A stretch of DNA of 64,000 nucleotides, from the NCBI RefSeq assembly GCF_032340315.1, contig NZ_CP135436.1, positions 1,943,501 to 2,007,500 on the forward strand, given 5' to 3'. Below are positions 18,003 to 26,561 of this stretch, piece after piece. The DNA is from Streptococcus sp. DTU_2020_1001019_1_SI_AUS_MUR_006. Its GTDB lineage: Bacteria > Bacillota > Bacilli > Lactobacillales > Streptococcaceae. The translations under genes were made by a program, and so were the position numbers. Under the pieces are notes generated by a model. It searched no databases. It saw nothing but the letters and a program-made list of their open reading frames with translations, and had not been told where the DNA came from. Numbering within the stretch: the stretch's first letter is position 1; every line of letters begins with the position of its first letter.

Positions 18003-18062
18003 GTGAACCTCCAATAGTCATGTTATTATCAGTATAGCATAAAAACGCTTAAATGGAGGATT

Positions 18063-18098
18063 AAAAAACGAAGTTTAGAAAGATAAACCTCGTTTTTA
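18063..18098 (-). terminator. Terminator of the acyl-CoA dehydrogenase gene
   Basis: AAAACGAAGTTTA pairs with TAAACCTCGTTTT. T-rich ends lie on both strands, just past the gene's stop codon. Confidence 0.7.
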
Positions 18099-18110
18099 TT
18101 TTCTTTATTT

Positions 18111-19175
18111 TTAGTTTGTCGCTAGAATATGTCGCAATTGCACAGCACTAGGAGAAACAATTGGCAAAAATGCGCCTTCATTCCAACGACGTATGAAACC
18201 GGATGTCGATTTACTAAAGTATCCTCTACCGCCACCAGCTTGTAGTTCTAATAAGAGACTTTGGGCAACAACATCAACAATATCGATTCGTAACTGGAAT
18301 AGCTCACGCGGATTTCTAACGAAATAGGACTCTTCAGATAGTCCTTGATAGAGAGAATGTCGAATACCATCTAACTGTTCGACCTGATGCTGCCATTCTT
18401 CTTTCAAGACACCTCGTTTCCCCAATTCTTTTTCGACTTCTGAGAGTGAACGTTCAGCCAAACCAAAGGCTAGGCCAAATTGGTAGCCTAAAAAGGCTGG
18501 ACGATTTTGCGCTAAAAATTGATGAGCATCCTTGGATAGAATCCACTCTTCCTTTAAAGGAACCTTGTTGAAAGTCAGAGCTGCAGTATTACCTCCTTGG
18601 AGAGAAACAAATTCCAAATCTTCGGAACGACTAAAGTTTTCTGCGTCCGATGGTACGACTACTACATAACTTGTACTCGGATCATCTGCAAATCCTGCTA
18701 CAAAAATAGTGAGGAAGCGATCCCTACGAGCATTGGTTACCCAAGGAAGTCGGCCTTTTAGGTAATAATTCCCATTTTCTTCAAGGATTCGAACATTTAG
18801 TTCTTCTAAGTCAGATAGATACTTGACTGCATTAGATAAGGCCGTAGCACCTGCATATTCTCCTGATAAGAGTTTTTCCAAGTAAACTTCTTTGAAATAA
18901 GCATTATCAGTATGTAGAATATTGTCTATTAAAGTTCGTTGCCCCCATGAGATAAAGGAGGCTGTTAAGGAATGTTGAGCGAGTTCAGCAAGGATATCGA
19001 TAACATCTTGATCATTTCCACCTAGCCCTCCAAGAACTTTGGGAACCCCTACACGAAAGGCGCCTTCTGCAGCAATTTTCTCAATCAGTTCTTCTCCAGC
19101 TTGACATGATTTTTTGTCAATTTCATCAGCGTGCTGGTCTAACCAGCTTAAAAATTCTTCTGAAAAAAATCCCAT
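18111..19175 (-). CDS. Acyl-CoA dehydrogenase family flavoprotein (SfnB-like)
   Basis: 354 aa, slightly short for the family. Visible regions are the N-terminal helical domain with FRVGVPKVLGGLGG, the middle beta domain LKGRLPWVTNARRDRFLTIF, VPLKEEWIL, and a C-terminal helical domain with LLLELQAGGGRGYFSKS and RRWNEGAFLPIVSP. The closest match I recognise is the SfnB/DszC-like branch, which uses reduced flavin rather than fatty acyl-CoA. Mitis-group streptococci lack beta-oxidation, which also favours a non-fatty-acid role. It is co-transcribed with an AhpD-like gene 14 bp upstream. Confidence 0.82.
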   Translation of the reverse strand: MGFFSEEFLSWLDQHADEIDKKSCQAGEELIEKIAAEGAFRVGVPKVLGGLGGNDQDVIDILAELAQHSLTASFISWGQRTLIDNILHTDNAYFKEVYLEKLLSGEYAGATALSNAVKYLSDLEELNVRILEENGNYYLKGRLPWVTNARRDRFLTIFVAGFADDPSTSYVVVVPSDAENFSRSEDLEFVSLQGGNTAALTFNKVPLKEEWILSKDAHQFLAQNRPAFLGYQFGLAFGLAERSLSEVEKELGKRGVLKEEWQHQVEQLDGIRHSLYQGLSEESYFVRNPRELFQLRIDIVDVVAQSLLLELQAGGGRGYFSKSTSGFIRRWNEGAFLPIVSPSAVQLRHILATN

Positions 19176-19189
19176 ACTCTGCCCTCCTC

Positions 19190-19738
19190 TTATGCATAAG
19201 GTTGTAATTCTGGATTAATCGGTGTGTTAGCTAGGTTGTTGGCATAGTTACAAAGACTTGCTAGACTGACACCGAGAACAACATCCAAGGCATTTTCTTG
19301 TGTATAGCCTGCTTCAAGAAATTCTCCAAGAGCTTCATCTCCTACGCGCCCTTTGGTATTGATAACTGCCAAGGTAAACTTAGCTAGGGTATCCAGCTTA
19401 GGATCGCTTTCGATTGGAGTACGATTGCGAAGGGCTTGAAGTAGGTCATCGTTCATCTGGATTTGCTTGATAGAAAAGGCTGTATGGCCAGCGACGCAGA
19501 AGGCACAACCGTTGGTTACAGCTGCAGTGATTTGCACCACTTCTCGTTCTACAGGTGTTAGACTATTGCGACGGTTAATAGCTCCAACAGTGCGATAAGC
19601 CTCTAGGGCTGTAGGGGCATTGGCCAAAAGACCGATAAGATTTGGGATATAACCATTGTTGTCCTTTTGTACCGTTTCAAGAACTTCTTTCACTTCTGCT
19701 GGTGCTGATTCTACTGTGTGGATAGTAAATGTTGTCAT
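19190..19738 (-). CDS. AhpD-like / carboxymuconolactone decarboxylase family protein
   Basis: 182 aa from the ATG at 19738, preceded by AGAGG; an upstream ATG lies inside that region. The redox motif is TNGCAFCVAGHTAFSIKQ (about 83-100), the CxxC plus His of AhpD-type alkylhydroperoxidase-like proteins. EREVVQITAAV precedes it, as in peroxidase-related members. It is the first gene of a two-gene operon with the flavoprotein. The role, peroxide reduction or disulfide exchange, is inferred. Confidence 0.87.
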   Translation of the reverse strand: MTTFTIHTVESAPAEVKEVLETVQKDNNGYIPNLIGLLANAPTALEAYRTVGAINRRNSLTPVEREVVQITAAVTNGCAFCVAGHTAFSIKQIQMNDDLLQALRNRTPIESDPKLDTLAKFTLAVINTKGRVGDEALGEFLEAGYTQENALDVVLGVSLASLCNYANNLANTPINPELQPYA

Positions 19739-19930
19739 AAGGGGACCTCTTTTCATTTTGTAATTAAATAGTTTCTGCGAAAATCTTACGAAGTCTCATC
19801 AGCCTATTGAACAAATCCTTGCCTTGATTGATGAGTCATTAGCTTTTCGTTGACAATAAGTCTAACACAGAATCTATACCTTGCATAATATATATTTTAA
19901 ATTGCACTGATAAAAAATTTTTATGAAAAC

Positions 19931-19955
19931 AAAAAAATCACACCAGATGTGTGAT
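19931..19955 (-). terminator. Terminator of the MFS gene
   Basis: ATCACAC-5-GTGTGAT stem (19937-19955) with seven T following on the minus strand. Confidence 0.85.
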
Positions 19956-19963
19956 CATAACTG

Positions 19964-21142
19964 TTAATTTATCTGATGCTTGTTTCTTAAAACTAAGATG
20001 GACTCTACTAGCAAACAGAATATAGCCAAGCCAAAGCCAGTAAATACACCAAAATATTCTGTGATAAAACTCATTAGAAAAACAGAGACAGAAAAGGCCA
20101 ATGTAGAGACAACTTCGATAACGGAGTAAACATTCACAAGTTCCTTCTCATCAACCGATTCCTGTAAAAATACGCTTTCAGGAACTTCCTTAATCTGAGA
20201 TAGAAAACCAATTACTAGAGATAGGAATAGAAAAGCAGGTGGATTTGGAAATAACACTATCAACAGAGTTACTAGTGCTGTAGCTAACAAAGAAAAGGTC
20301 ATAGTTTGATATTTATAGGTAACAACTTTCTCGGCTAGACGGAAGATAATAGCTCCTCCCAAGATAATCCCCAAGGAATAGGATGTATTGACGTAGCCCC
20401 AATAGCTTTCTGACCGATGTAAAATCTCAGTCACAAACACAAGTAGAACAGAAGATACCCAGATAGCATTGGCTAGAATTTCTAAGAGATTAGCTTGGAC
20501 AATAAATCTTAATCTTGATTCTTTAGCCACCAATCGCCAACCCTTTGTTAGCGTCTCAAGGCTTGTTTCAGAGGACAACTCTTCTTTTTCGACTAGTGGC
20601 AAACCGAACATCAAAATCGTCGAAAATGTAAACAAGGCTAACACAATGAGCAGGCTAGGATTCATTCCCAGACTCGCAAATAAGAAGCCTCCCAAGCCCC
20701 AACCAACTAGTTGTACACTTTCACCACTCATAGAAATAGCTGCGTTCGCTTTAGCTAAATCACTTGCATAGCGTGGAACAATCGCATAGGAAACGGGCGC
20801 TGCAAAACCATCAAAAACGGAGATTAAGGTAACAATAGCATATAAAAGAGGGAGGGAAATAGTTTCAGATTGCTTGAGTAGAAAAACCAAAATCGCTAGC
20901 AGAATCGTCTTACCCAATTGAGTCAAGAAAAGAACACGATTTAAAGCTAATCTCTTCGTTACTAATGGAACTAAGAAACTGGCTAAAAAGGAGGATAGAC
21001 CTATCAGAATTGGCACTAGGGAGGTTGAAATGACCGAACCAGATAAGACAAACACATTTGCAATCACAATGACTCTAAAAAAGACATCTGCTAGATTCGC
21101 TATTCCCTGTGAAATCACTAATTTTCGAATATCTTTTGACAT
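19964..21142 (-). CDS. MFS transporter (DHA3 / Mef-like exporter)
   Basis: 392 aa, about 12 hydrophobic segments. The start is the ATG at 21142 behind TGGAGGTG; a longer in-frame frame upstream has no ribosome binding site. The N-terminus DIRKLVISQGIANLADVFFRVIV and a large central loop KGWRLVAKESRLRFIVQANL fit the DHA3 drug-exporter group that includes Mef macrolide pumps. The substrate is unknown, and resistance should not be assumed. Confidence 0.85.
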   Translation of the reverse strand: MSKDIRKLVISQGIANLADVFFRVIVIANVFVLSGSVISTSLVPILIGLSSFLASFLVPLVTKRLALNRVLFLTQLGKTILLAILVFLLKQSETISLPLLYAIVTLISVFDGFAAPVSYAIVPRYASDLAKANAAISMSGESVQLVGWGLGGFLFASLGMNPSLLIVLALFTFSTILMFGLPLVEKEELSSETSLETLTKGWRLVAKESRLRFIVQANLLEILANAIWVSSVLLVFVTEILHRSESYWGYVNTSYSLGIILGGAIIFRLAEKVVTYKYQTMTFSLLATALVTLLIVLFPNPPAFLFLSLVIGFLSQIKEVPESVFLQESVDEKELVNVYSVIEVVSTLAFSVSVFLMSFITEYFGVFTGFGLAIFCLLVESILVLRNKHQIN

Positions 21143-21296
21143 AAACACCTCCAGTTTATTTCTCTTTCGCACATAGATGAAACAAGACATATCAGAACAG
21201 AAACAGATTTACGCTGACTATTATACAATAAATAAAAGTGCAAATAAAGGATATCATAAAAGAAGTACTCTTGAATTTCACTCATCTTATGACATA

Positions 21297-21491
21297 ATAC
21301 TCTTCGAAAATCTCTTCAAACCGCGTCAACGTCGCCTTGCCGTATATATGTGACTGACTTCATCAGTTTCATCTGCAACCTCAAAACAGTGTTTTGAGCT
21401 GACTTCGTCAGTTCTATCTACAACCTCAAAGCAGTGCTTTGAGCAACCTGCGGCTAGTTTCCTAGTTTGCTCTTTGATTTTCATTGAGTAT
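21297..21491 (+). repeat. BOX element (boxA-boxB-boxB-boxC)
   Basis: A complete BOX repeat. boxA runs from ATACTCTTCGAAAATCTC and includes GTCGCCTTGCCGTA. Two boxB units follow, each with GACTTC(A/G)TCAGTT and a CAGTG(T/C)TTTGA hairpin. boxC begins GCAACCTGCGGCTAG and closes with TTTTCATTGAGTAT. Ends ATACTC/GAGTAT are inverted. It lies between the MFS gene and the symporter terminator. Confidence 0.95.
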
Positions 21492-21517
21492 AAAATAAAA
21501 GACTAGCCCTAGTAGTG

Positions 21518-21549
21518 AAAAAACTAGCATCTCACAAACAGATGCTAGT
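21518..21549 (-). terminator. Terminator of the AGCS symporter gene
   Basis: Perfect 10-bp stem ACTAGCATCT (21523-21532) / AGATGCTAGT (21540-21549), then a T run on the minus strand. Confidence 0.85.
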
Positions 21550-21580
21550 CTTATCTATAAATGGTAATATCAATCATACA

Positions 21581-22903
21581 TTATTTATCAAAATACTTCT
21601 TAGTCTCAGCAATAACAACTGGCGACAAGGCTAAGAGTGCAATCAAGTTTGGTAGAGCCATGAGGGCATTAACAATATCCGCAATGACCCAGACCATATC
21701 CAGCTCGATAAATCCTCCCAGCAAGACCATGAGTACAAAGACCACACGATAAAGCCAGATAAAGCGAACGCCAAAGAGAAACTCAAAACAACGCTCTCCG
21801 TAATAGTTCCATCCCAAAATCGTAGTAAAGGCAAAGAGTACCAAGAAGATTGTTAGAAGAGCAGGTCCAAAGAAAGAAAATACTGTAGAAAAAGCTGACT
21901 GAGTTAGAGCAACACCATCTAAATTACCATTCCAAACCCCAGTCACCAAGATTGTCAGACCAGTCAAAGTACAGATAATCAAGGTATCAATAAAGGTTCC
22001 TGTCATAGAAATCAAACCTTGCTCCACCGGTTCGTTGGTCTTAGCTGCCGCAGCCGCAATGGGTGCTGAACCCAATCCAGACTCGTTTGAGAAGACACCA
22101 CGCGCCACACCATTTTGAATAGCCATCCGAACACTAGCTCCTGCAAATCCTCCCACTGCAGCTATGGGACTAAAAGCTGATGTGAGAACCAGTGAAAGTG
22201 TTGCCGGTACTTTATCGATATTAAAGAAAATGACTGTCAAGGTTCCCAAGATGTAGACAATAGCCATAAAGGGAACAACTGTAGTTGACACCTTAGAAAT
22301 AGACTTAAGTCCACCAAAGACTGCAATCCCTACAAAAATAGATAAAACAAGTGCAGTAATTGTCGGATCAATACTAGCCGTATTTTGCACGGATTCTGTA
22401 ATGGAATTCACCTGGGCAAAAGTACCAATCCCCAAAAGTGCAACCAAGACTCCAGCTACAGCAAAGAAGATTGCAAGAGGGCGCCACTTTTCTCCCATCC
22501 CTAGAAGGATATAGTGCATCGGTCCTCCTGCTACCGCACCATGGTCATCCTTGGTTCGATATTTGATAGCAAGTAGTCCTTCTGCATACTTGGTTGCCAT
22601 TCCAAAGAAAGCAGCCACCCACATCCAAAAAAGAGCACCTGGTCCACCAACCTTGATAGCCGTTGCAACCCCGATAATATTTCCCGTACCAACAGTTGCT
22701 GCTAGGGCTGTACACAAGGCAGCAAAGCTCGAAACATCACCATGTCCTTTATCCTTGGTAAAAATAAGCTGGAAGGCCTTAGGGAGACGCAAGATTTGTA
22801 AAAGTCCTAAACGAAGAGTCAAGTAAATCCCTGTACCAACCAATAAAATCAAAAGGGGTGGGCCCCATACCAGAGCATCTAGCTCTTTTAGCAAATTTAA
22901 CAT
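21581..22903 (-). CDS. Alanine/glycine:cation symporter (AGCS family)
   Basis: 440 aa with about 10-11 hydrophobic segments. The N-terminus LDALVWGPPLLILLVGTGIY, the family signature region ALAATVGTGNIIGVATAI (about 69-86) and ESGLGSAPIAAAA (the substrate/Na+ site region) identify it. It imports alanine or glycine with Na+. The glycine riboswitch directly upstream argues that glycine is a real substrate and that uptake is tuned by intracellular glycine. Confidence 0.95.
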   Translation of the reverse strand: MLNLLKELDALVWGPPLLILLVGTGIYLTLRLGLLQILRLPKAFQLIFTKDKGHGDVSSFAALCTALAATVGTGNIIGVATAIKVGGPGALFWMWVAAFFGMATKYAEGLLAIKYRTKDDHGAVAGGPMHYILLGMGEKWRPLAIFFAVAGVLVALLGIGTFAQVNSITESVQNTASIDPTITALVLSIFVGIAVFGGLKSISKVSTTVVPFMAIVYILGTLTVIFFNIDKVPATLSLVLTSAFSPIAAVGGFAGASVRMAIQNGVARGVFSNESGLGSAPIAAAAAKTNEPVEQGLISMTGTFIDTLIICTLTGLTILVTGVWNGNLDGVALTQSAFSTVFSFFGPALLTIFLVLFAFTTILGWNYYGERCFEFLFGVRFIWLYRVVFVLMVLLGGFIELDMVWVIADIVNALMALPNLIALLALSPVVIAETKKYFDK

Positions 22904-22928
22904 ACCATTCTCCTATCTATTCAACCCC

Positions 22929-23085
22929 AAAAGAAAGAGTACATGTTAAAAACATGTACTCTGGAATGCATCGATAAATGCCAAAAAGCGCTCTATCATT
23001 GCTCTGTCCTTTTACCTGAGAGTTTGAGCAGTTGCCTGCCTTGCCCCTTCGGTGCCTTTACGGTCTCTCCAGAGTTCCGTCCATT
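22929..23085 (-). promoter_or_regulatory. Glycine riboswitch with terminator
   Basis: On the minus strand the leader has the conserved glycine-aptamer blocks GGAGAGACCG, GGCACCGAAGGGGCAA and CTCTCAGGTAAAAGGACAGAG (about 23082-22998). An expression platform follows: perfect stem GAGTACATGTT / AACATGTACTC (22961-22937) and a T-rich tail. I see one canonical aptamer, not the usual tandem pair. It controls the AGCS symporter 26 bp downstream. Whether glycine turns it on or off is not decided by sequence reading alone. Confidence 0.93.
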
Positions 23086-23157
23086 TACAGTCATGAAAAA
23101 TCAAACGATTTTCCACTTCTATTAAACTTCATTCGGTGTTGTATTTAATTTTTATTT

Positions 23158-23186
23158 ATTTTACAAGAAAATTCAGCTCTTGTCAA
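23158..23186 (-). promoter_or_regulatory. Promoter of the glycine riboswitch / symporter transcript
   Basis: TTGACA (23186-23181), 17-bp spacer, TAAAAT (23163-23158), about 70 bp upstream of the aptamer. Confidence 0.75.
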
Positions 23187-23489
23187 TTATTTTCAGAAAA
23201 TTTTATTATACTTTTTATGATTTTTGCTTTACTGAAAGTTCTATAATGAAGTTAGCCATCCAGCCCTCCTAAAAATTAGATGCTTCAACTAGCTTATAGC
23301 TAGTACTCGATTTCATTTGATAAGCGGCTTGATGATGTTAGGCTGGTGTCCAAGGCTAAGACTAGCCTTGCTTTAGCTGACAAAACAGCTTCAGGGGCTC
23401 CTCTTGTCACATGAAATCTCTTATAGGCATAAAAAAACAGCTCTGTGTTATACTTGTTGTTCAAACACAAACACAAGAAAGGCACAGAG

Positions 23490-23725
23490 ATTCAAAGCCA
23501 TTATACTACAAAAGCCAAACATTTGACAATCGATAGCCGTCGGTTAATCGAACGATGGAAAAAAAGGGAAATCAAATAGAGAAATTGCCCCTCTACTTGG
23601 AAAAACTCCTCAAACTATCCATACTGAAATCAAGCGTGGGACAGTCCTACAATGTGTTGGAATAGGGCGCTTCTAAAAGGTTTATTCTGCCGACTATGCT
23701 CAATAGTCTTATGAAAGTGCTGGCA
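23490..23725 (+). pseudogene. IS30-type transposase N-terminal remnant
   Basis: Translated in pieces, the DNA gives HYTTKAKHLTIDSRRLIERW, then after a one-base deletion in the A-run at 23559-23565, SNREIAPLLGKTPQTI and IKRGTVLQCVG, then YSADYAQ. This is the N-terminal HTH of IS30-family transposases. Besides the frameshift it contains in-frame TAA and TAG codons, so it is dead. The catalytic DDE part is missing; the sequence switches to an IS110-type C-terminus. Confidence 0.7.
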
Positions 23726-24162
23726 TTAAAATATCCTCACACATCACGCAAGGAAATCGATATATCAAGCAAGCTTTGACTATGTCGGGATTGATTGCAG
23801 CAAATTCTAAGGATCCAGGCTTTTCTTCTTTTTACACTCGAATTTCCCAAATAGGAAGCAAGATGAAAGCCATCATTACTTGCGCCCATAAGATTCTCAT
23901 ACTCTTCGAAAATCTCTTCAAACTGCGTCAACGTCGCCTTGCCGTATATATGTTACTGACTTCGTCAGTTTCATCTGCAACCTCAAAACAGTGTTTTGAG
24001 CTGACTTCGTCAGTTCTATCTACAACCTCAAAGCAGTACTTTGAGCAACCTGCGGCTAGTTTCCTACTTTGCTCTTTGATTTTCATTGAGTATCAGAATC
24101 ATTTCTCCACCAAACAGACTTATCAAACAGAAAAGGCGCTAGGACTGAGGGAACAGTTCTAA
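23725..24162 (+). pseudogene. IS110-type transposase C-terminal remnant interrupted by BOX
   Basis: SAGIKISSHITQGNRYIKQA, GLIAANSKDPGFSSFY and SKMKAIITCAHKIL resemble the Transposase_20 C-terminal domain of IS110/IS116/IS902 elements. A complete BOX repeat (23899-24093) splits it. The tail resumes afterwards as HFSTKQTYQTEKALGLREQF followed by TAA. The catalytic N-terminal RuvC-like half is absent. Assignment to IS110 rests on remembered family patterns and is moderate. Confidence 0.55.
23899..24093 (+). repeat. BOX element (boxA-boxB-boxB-boxC) inside a transposase remnant
   Basis: Nearly identical to the copy at 21297-21491, same orientation and subunit order, about 195 bp, with ATACTC/GAGTAT ends. 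It interrupts the C-terminal transposase fragment after CAHKIL, so it inserted after, or during, decay of that element. Confidence 0.95.
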
Positions 24163-24334
24163 CGCCCAAACTAAAAAAATTTTCAATTACAGTGTAGCAC
24201 AGGAAGTGATTTTTTGCGCTTTTTTACTGTTTTTTTCAAATAAAATACTAAATTATTTTTAACAATCAACTTGAGATAATTGCCTTTAAATAAACATTTT
24301 GAATTTTCTTTGTCTTTCTTTACATTAGTAAAAA

Positions 24335-24407
24335 TGCCGATTGCAGGGTTTGAACCTGTGACCTTCGCGTTACGAGTGCGGTGCTCTACCAACTGAGCTA
24401 AATCGGC
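24335..24407 (-). tRNA. tRNA-Thr (anticodon CGT)
   Basis: 73-nt cloverleaf on the minus strand. The acceptor GCCGATT/AATCGGC pairs perfectly, the D-arm is GCTC...GAGC, the anticodon loop is CTCGTAA (CGT, Thr) and the T-loop is TTCAAAC. Discriminator A; CCA is not encoded. A·C mismatches occur at 31/39 and 49/65 and C·A at 27/43, so stems are weaker than usual. The promoter at 24420-24447 is strong. Confidence 0.93.
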
Positions 24408-24419
24408 GATTCCACTTAT

Positions 24420-24447
24420 AGTATAGCACTATAAGGACGGATGTCAA
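24420..24447 (-). promoter_or_regulatory. Promoter of tRNA-Thr
   Basis: TTGACA (24447-24442), 16-bp spacer, TATACT (24425-24420) on the minus strand, 12 bp before the mature tRNA. Confidence 0.8.
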
Positions 24448-24454
24448 GAGATTC

Positions 24455-24919
24455 TTAACCTATCTTTTTAATCAAAATCTGACAAGGATTTTGGGGTCCC
24501 CACAGTTGTGGAAAAATCTCTAATTTTTTAAAGCCAAGACTGCGATAAAAGACATTTGTTCGGTCATAATCTTTATTAGAACCTTCTGCCACTGTTTTCA
24601 CCTGCAAAAAATCAACATTTTTGCTGGCTTCACTCTCTAAAGTAACAAGCAATTGACTCCCAATTCCTCTACCTTGATGAGCTTTTTTTACACCGAGACA
24701 ATCAATCTCTGCACAATCTTTACTAGAATAGGAGAGACATACAAAGCCAAGCAAATCACTCTCCTGATAGGCTGCCCAAACTTGCAAGTCCTTGGCTCCT
24801 TCTATGTAGGCTTGCGTGCTTTCTGGTATTCCAAACCATTCTGGCAAATCCTTTAAAACCTCAGCAACAACTGCCATTTTTTGATTTTCATCCTTGACTG
24901 CTTCAATTACAAACATCAT
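24455..24919 (-). CDS. GNAT family N-acetyltransferase
   Basis: 154 aa. Acetyl-CoA-binding motif A is CLGVKKAHQGRGIGSQLLVT (Q/RxxGxG/A). The end YRSLGFKKLEIFPQLWG is typical of the fold's last strands. The first ATG at 24919 has AAAGG 5 nt upstream. Substrate unknown. It ends just before the tRNA-Thr promoter. Confidence 0.87.
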   Translation of the reverse strand: MMFVIEAVKDENQKMAVVAEVLKDLPEWFGIPESTQAYIEGAKDLQVWAAYQESDLLGFVCLSYSSKDCAEIDCLGVKKAHQGRGIGSQLLVTLESEASKNVDFLQVKTVAEGSNKDYDRTNVFYRSLGFKKLEIFPQLWGPQNPCQILIKKIG

Positions 24920-24954
24920 AAGTGCCTTTCTTGATTTTAGTCTTACTTTACCAC

Positions 24955-25740
24955 TTACGAACCCGCACTTTCATAGGCATCCAAGCCCCTGTCCCAGAGT
25001 TTAAGGGAAATGACAAAGAAAACAAGGGAAATCAAAATCAAACCTCCGATGTTAAAGATTACATCCTTATCCTGCAAGAAATAGCTGGCAGGATAGTAGG
25101 CCGTAAAGGCGAAAGGAACGATAAAGCTAATCAACCATCGAAGAAATGAATTGTAAATAGAAATAGGATACTTGGCAAAATCATTAAACATATAGAAAAT
25201 GTAAATCATGGCACCTGACTGCTTGGTCCAAAAAGCGATGCTGGCTGTCGCAATTTTCAAGGAAGTATAAATCAAGGTCGCAAAAGGAATACAGACTAGA
25301 AAAATCAGGAATTTTGGAAGAGTCCAAGCGATGCTAGTCACTGTTGTTCCTAATAGAATGCCACCGACCAAGAGTTCACCCAAGGCATCAATCTGAAAGG
25401 TCTCAACGAGGATGTGAAAGAGAGGATTGATAGGACGAGTCAGATACTTGTCAAACTCCCCTTTTCGAACTAGTCGTTGACCTAAAGCCCAGAGATTATC
25501 AAAAAAGAGATGGTCCAGTCCCTTGGGAATCAAGGAAAAACCATAGATAAAGGCAATTTCTTGAAAAGTCCAACCTTCTAGTGATGGAATGTGTTGAAAG
25601 ATGACATTGAGAAATAGGAGGTTCAAGCCTTGAGTTAGAAAAACTCCCAGCACACCAACCACAAAATCCACCTTGTATTCCATGATTTGTTTGATGTATT
25701 GTCTGATAAAAATCAGATGCATACGTTGATATTTTTTCAT
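24955..25740 (-). CDS. ABC-2 type exporter permease (PF06182-like)
   Basis: 261 aa, six hydrophobic segments. RQYIKQIMEYKVDFVVGVLG and the block FSLIPKGLDHLFFDNLWALG match the ABC2_membrane_6 (old DUF990) family. It lies 1 bp after the second permease, and the order ATPase-permease-permease on one transcript implies a heterodimeric membrane part. Substrate unknown; family members are linked to export or cell-envelope tasks. Confidence 0.87.
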   Translation of the reverse strand: MKKYQRMHLIFIRQYIKQIMEYKVDFVVGVLGVFLTQGLNLLFLNVIFQHIPSLEGWTFQEIAFIYGFSLIPKGLDHLFFDNLWALGQRLVRKGEFDKYLTRPINPLFHILVETFQIDALGELLVGGILLGTTVTSIAWTLPKFLIFLVCIPFATLIYTSLKIATASIAFWTKQSGAMIYIFYMFNDFAKYPISIYNSFLRWLISFIVPFAFTAYYPASYFLQDKDVIFNIGGLILISLVFFVISLKLWDRGLDAYESAGS

Positions 25741-25741
25741 A

Positions 25742-26560
25742 CTAACCTCCCTGAATGGTAATGAATGACTGGACTCGTTTCCAAATCAACTGAGACAAGC
25801 CCACCATCACTAAGAGCCAGAAAAACTGGAGCAAAAGCGCCTGAAGCATCTGACTGGCATCGTATTTCCCAACAATGATCATGACCGGAGTATAAATCAA
25901 GGATGAAAAAGGCAAGAAGGAGAGAATATCTGAAACCATCTTTGGAAAGAATGCCAAGGGAATCAAACTTCCAGACATGAAAGCCACTATAGAAGTCTTA
26001 AGTAGATTGGAACCCCAAAGATTTTTAAACACAAAGGCAGAAAATCCAAAGCAGATATTAAAGAAAAAGTTAATCAGATAGGCCAGCGTTAAGCTAAAAA
26101 GATAAAGGACAGTTAATCCCAGCACTTCTACAATCCCTTGCCCAGATAAGATTTTCATTAACACGATGACACTTAAAAATGGCAGGCCAACAGAGATAAA
26201 AATCAACCACTTGGAACCAAGTTCGGTGAAAAGGTAAGAGGCCGCAAAATGCACTGGTCTCAGCAAGCGCATGATAATGGAACCATCCTTGACCTCCTCC
26301 CCAATCATAAAGGAAGAATCTGACCTAGTAAGAAGATTGGTCACAAAACTCATGATGATGTAGAGGGTGATATCTGCCATACTGAAGCCCTGAATCAAAG
26401 ACTCTTGTGAGGAATCAAAGACAGCCTTCCAGAGATAAAAGGCCACAAAAGCCCCCATGACATCGCCTATTCGATAGAGAATAAAGTTTACTCGGTAGGT
26501 AATCAATTCCTGAACACCTGCATTGATAAAGGGTTTATAACGTCTCCACAATTTGACCAT
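25742..26560 (-). CDS. ABC-2 type exporter permease
   Basis: 272 aa from the ATG at 26560, chosen because AAAGGAGC precedes it; a longer frame overlaps the ATPase gene. Six hydrophobic segments; RYKPFINAGVQELITYRVNF at the N-terminus parallels the EYKVDF motif of the partner permease. The start is 1 bp from the ATPase stop, indicating coupled translation. Confidence 0.87.
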   Translation of the reverse strand: MVKLWRRYKPFINAGVQELITYRVNFILYRIGDVMGAFVAFYLWKAVFDSSQESLIQGFSMADITLYIIMSFVTNLLTRSDSSFMIGEEVKDGSIIMRLLRPVHFAASYLFTELGSKWLIFISVGLPFLSVIVLMKILSGQGIVEVLGLTVLYLFSLTLAYLINFFFNICFGFSAFVFKNLWGSNLLKTSIVAFMSGSLIPLAFFPKMVSDILSFLPFSSLIYTPVMIIVGKYDASQMLQALLLQFFWLLVMVGLSQLIWKRVQSFITIQGG

Positions 26561-26561
26561 C

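Noticed and set aside
23300..23485. 61-codon minus-strand frame near the IS remnants
   Set aside because: No start signal and no resemblance to a known protein; it lies in decayed IS DNA.
21297..24093. Regular repeats that might suggest a CRISPR array
   Set aside because: The repeated units are boxB parts of two BOX elements, without constant spacers or cas genes.
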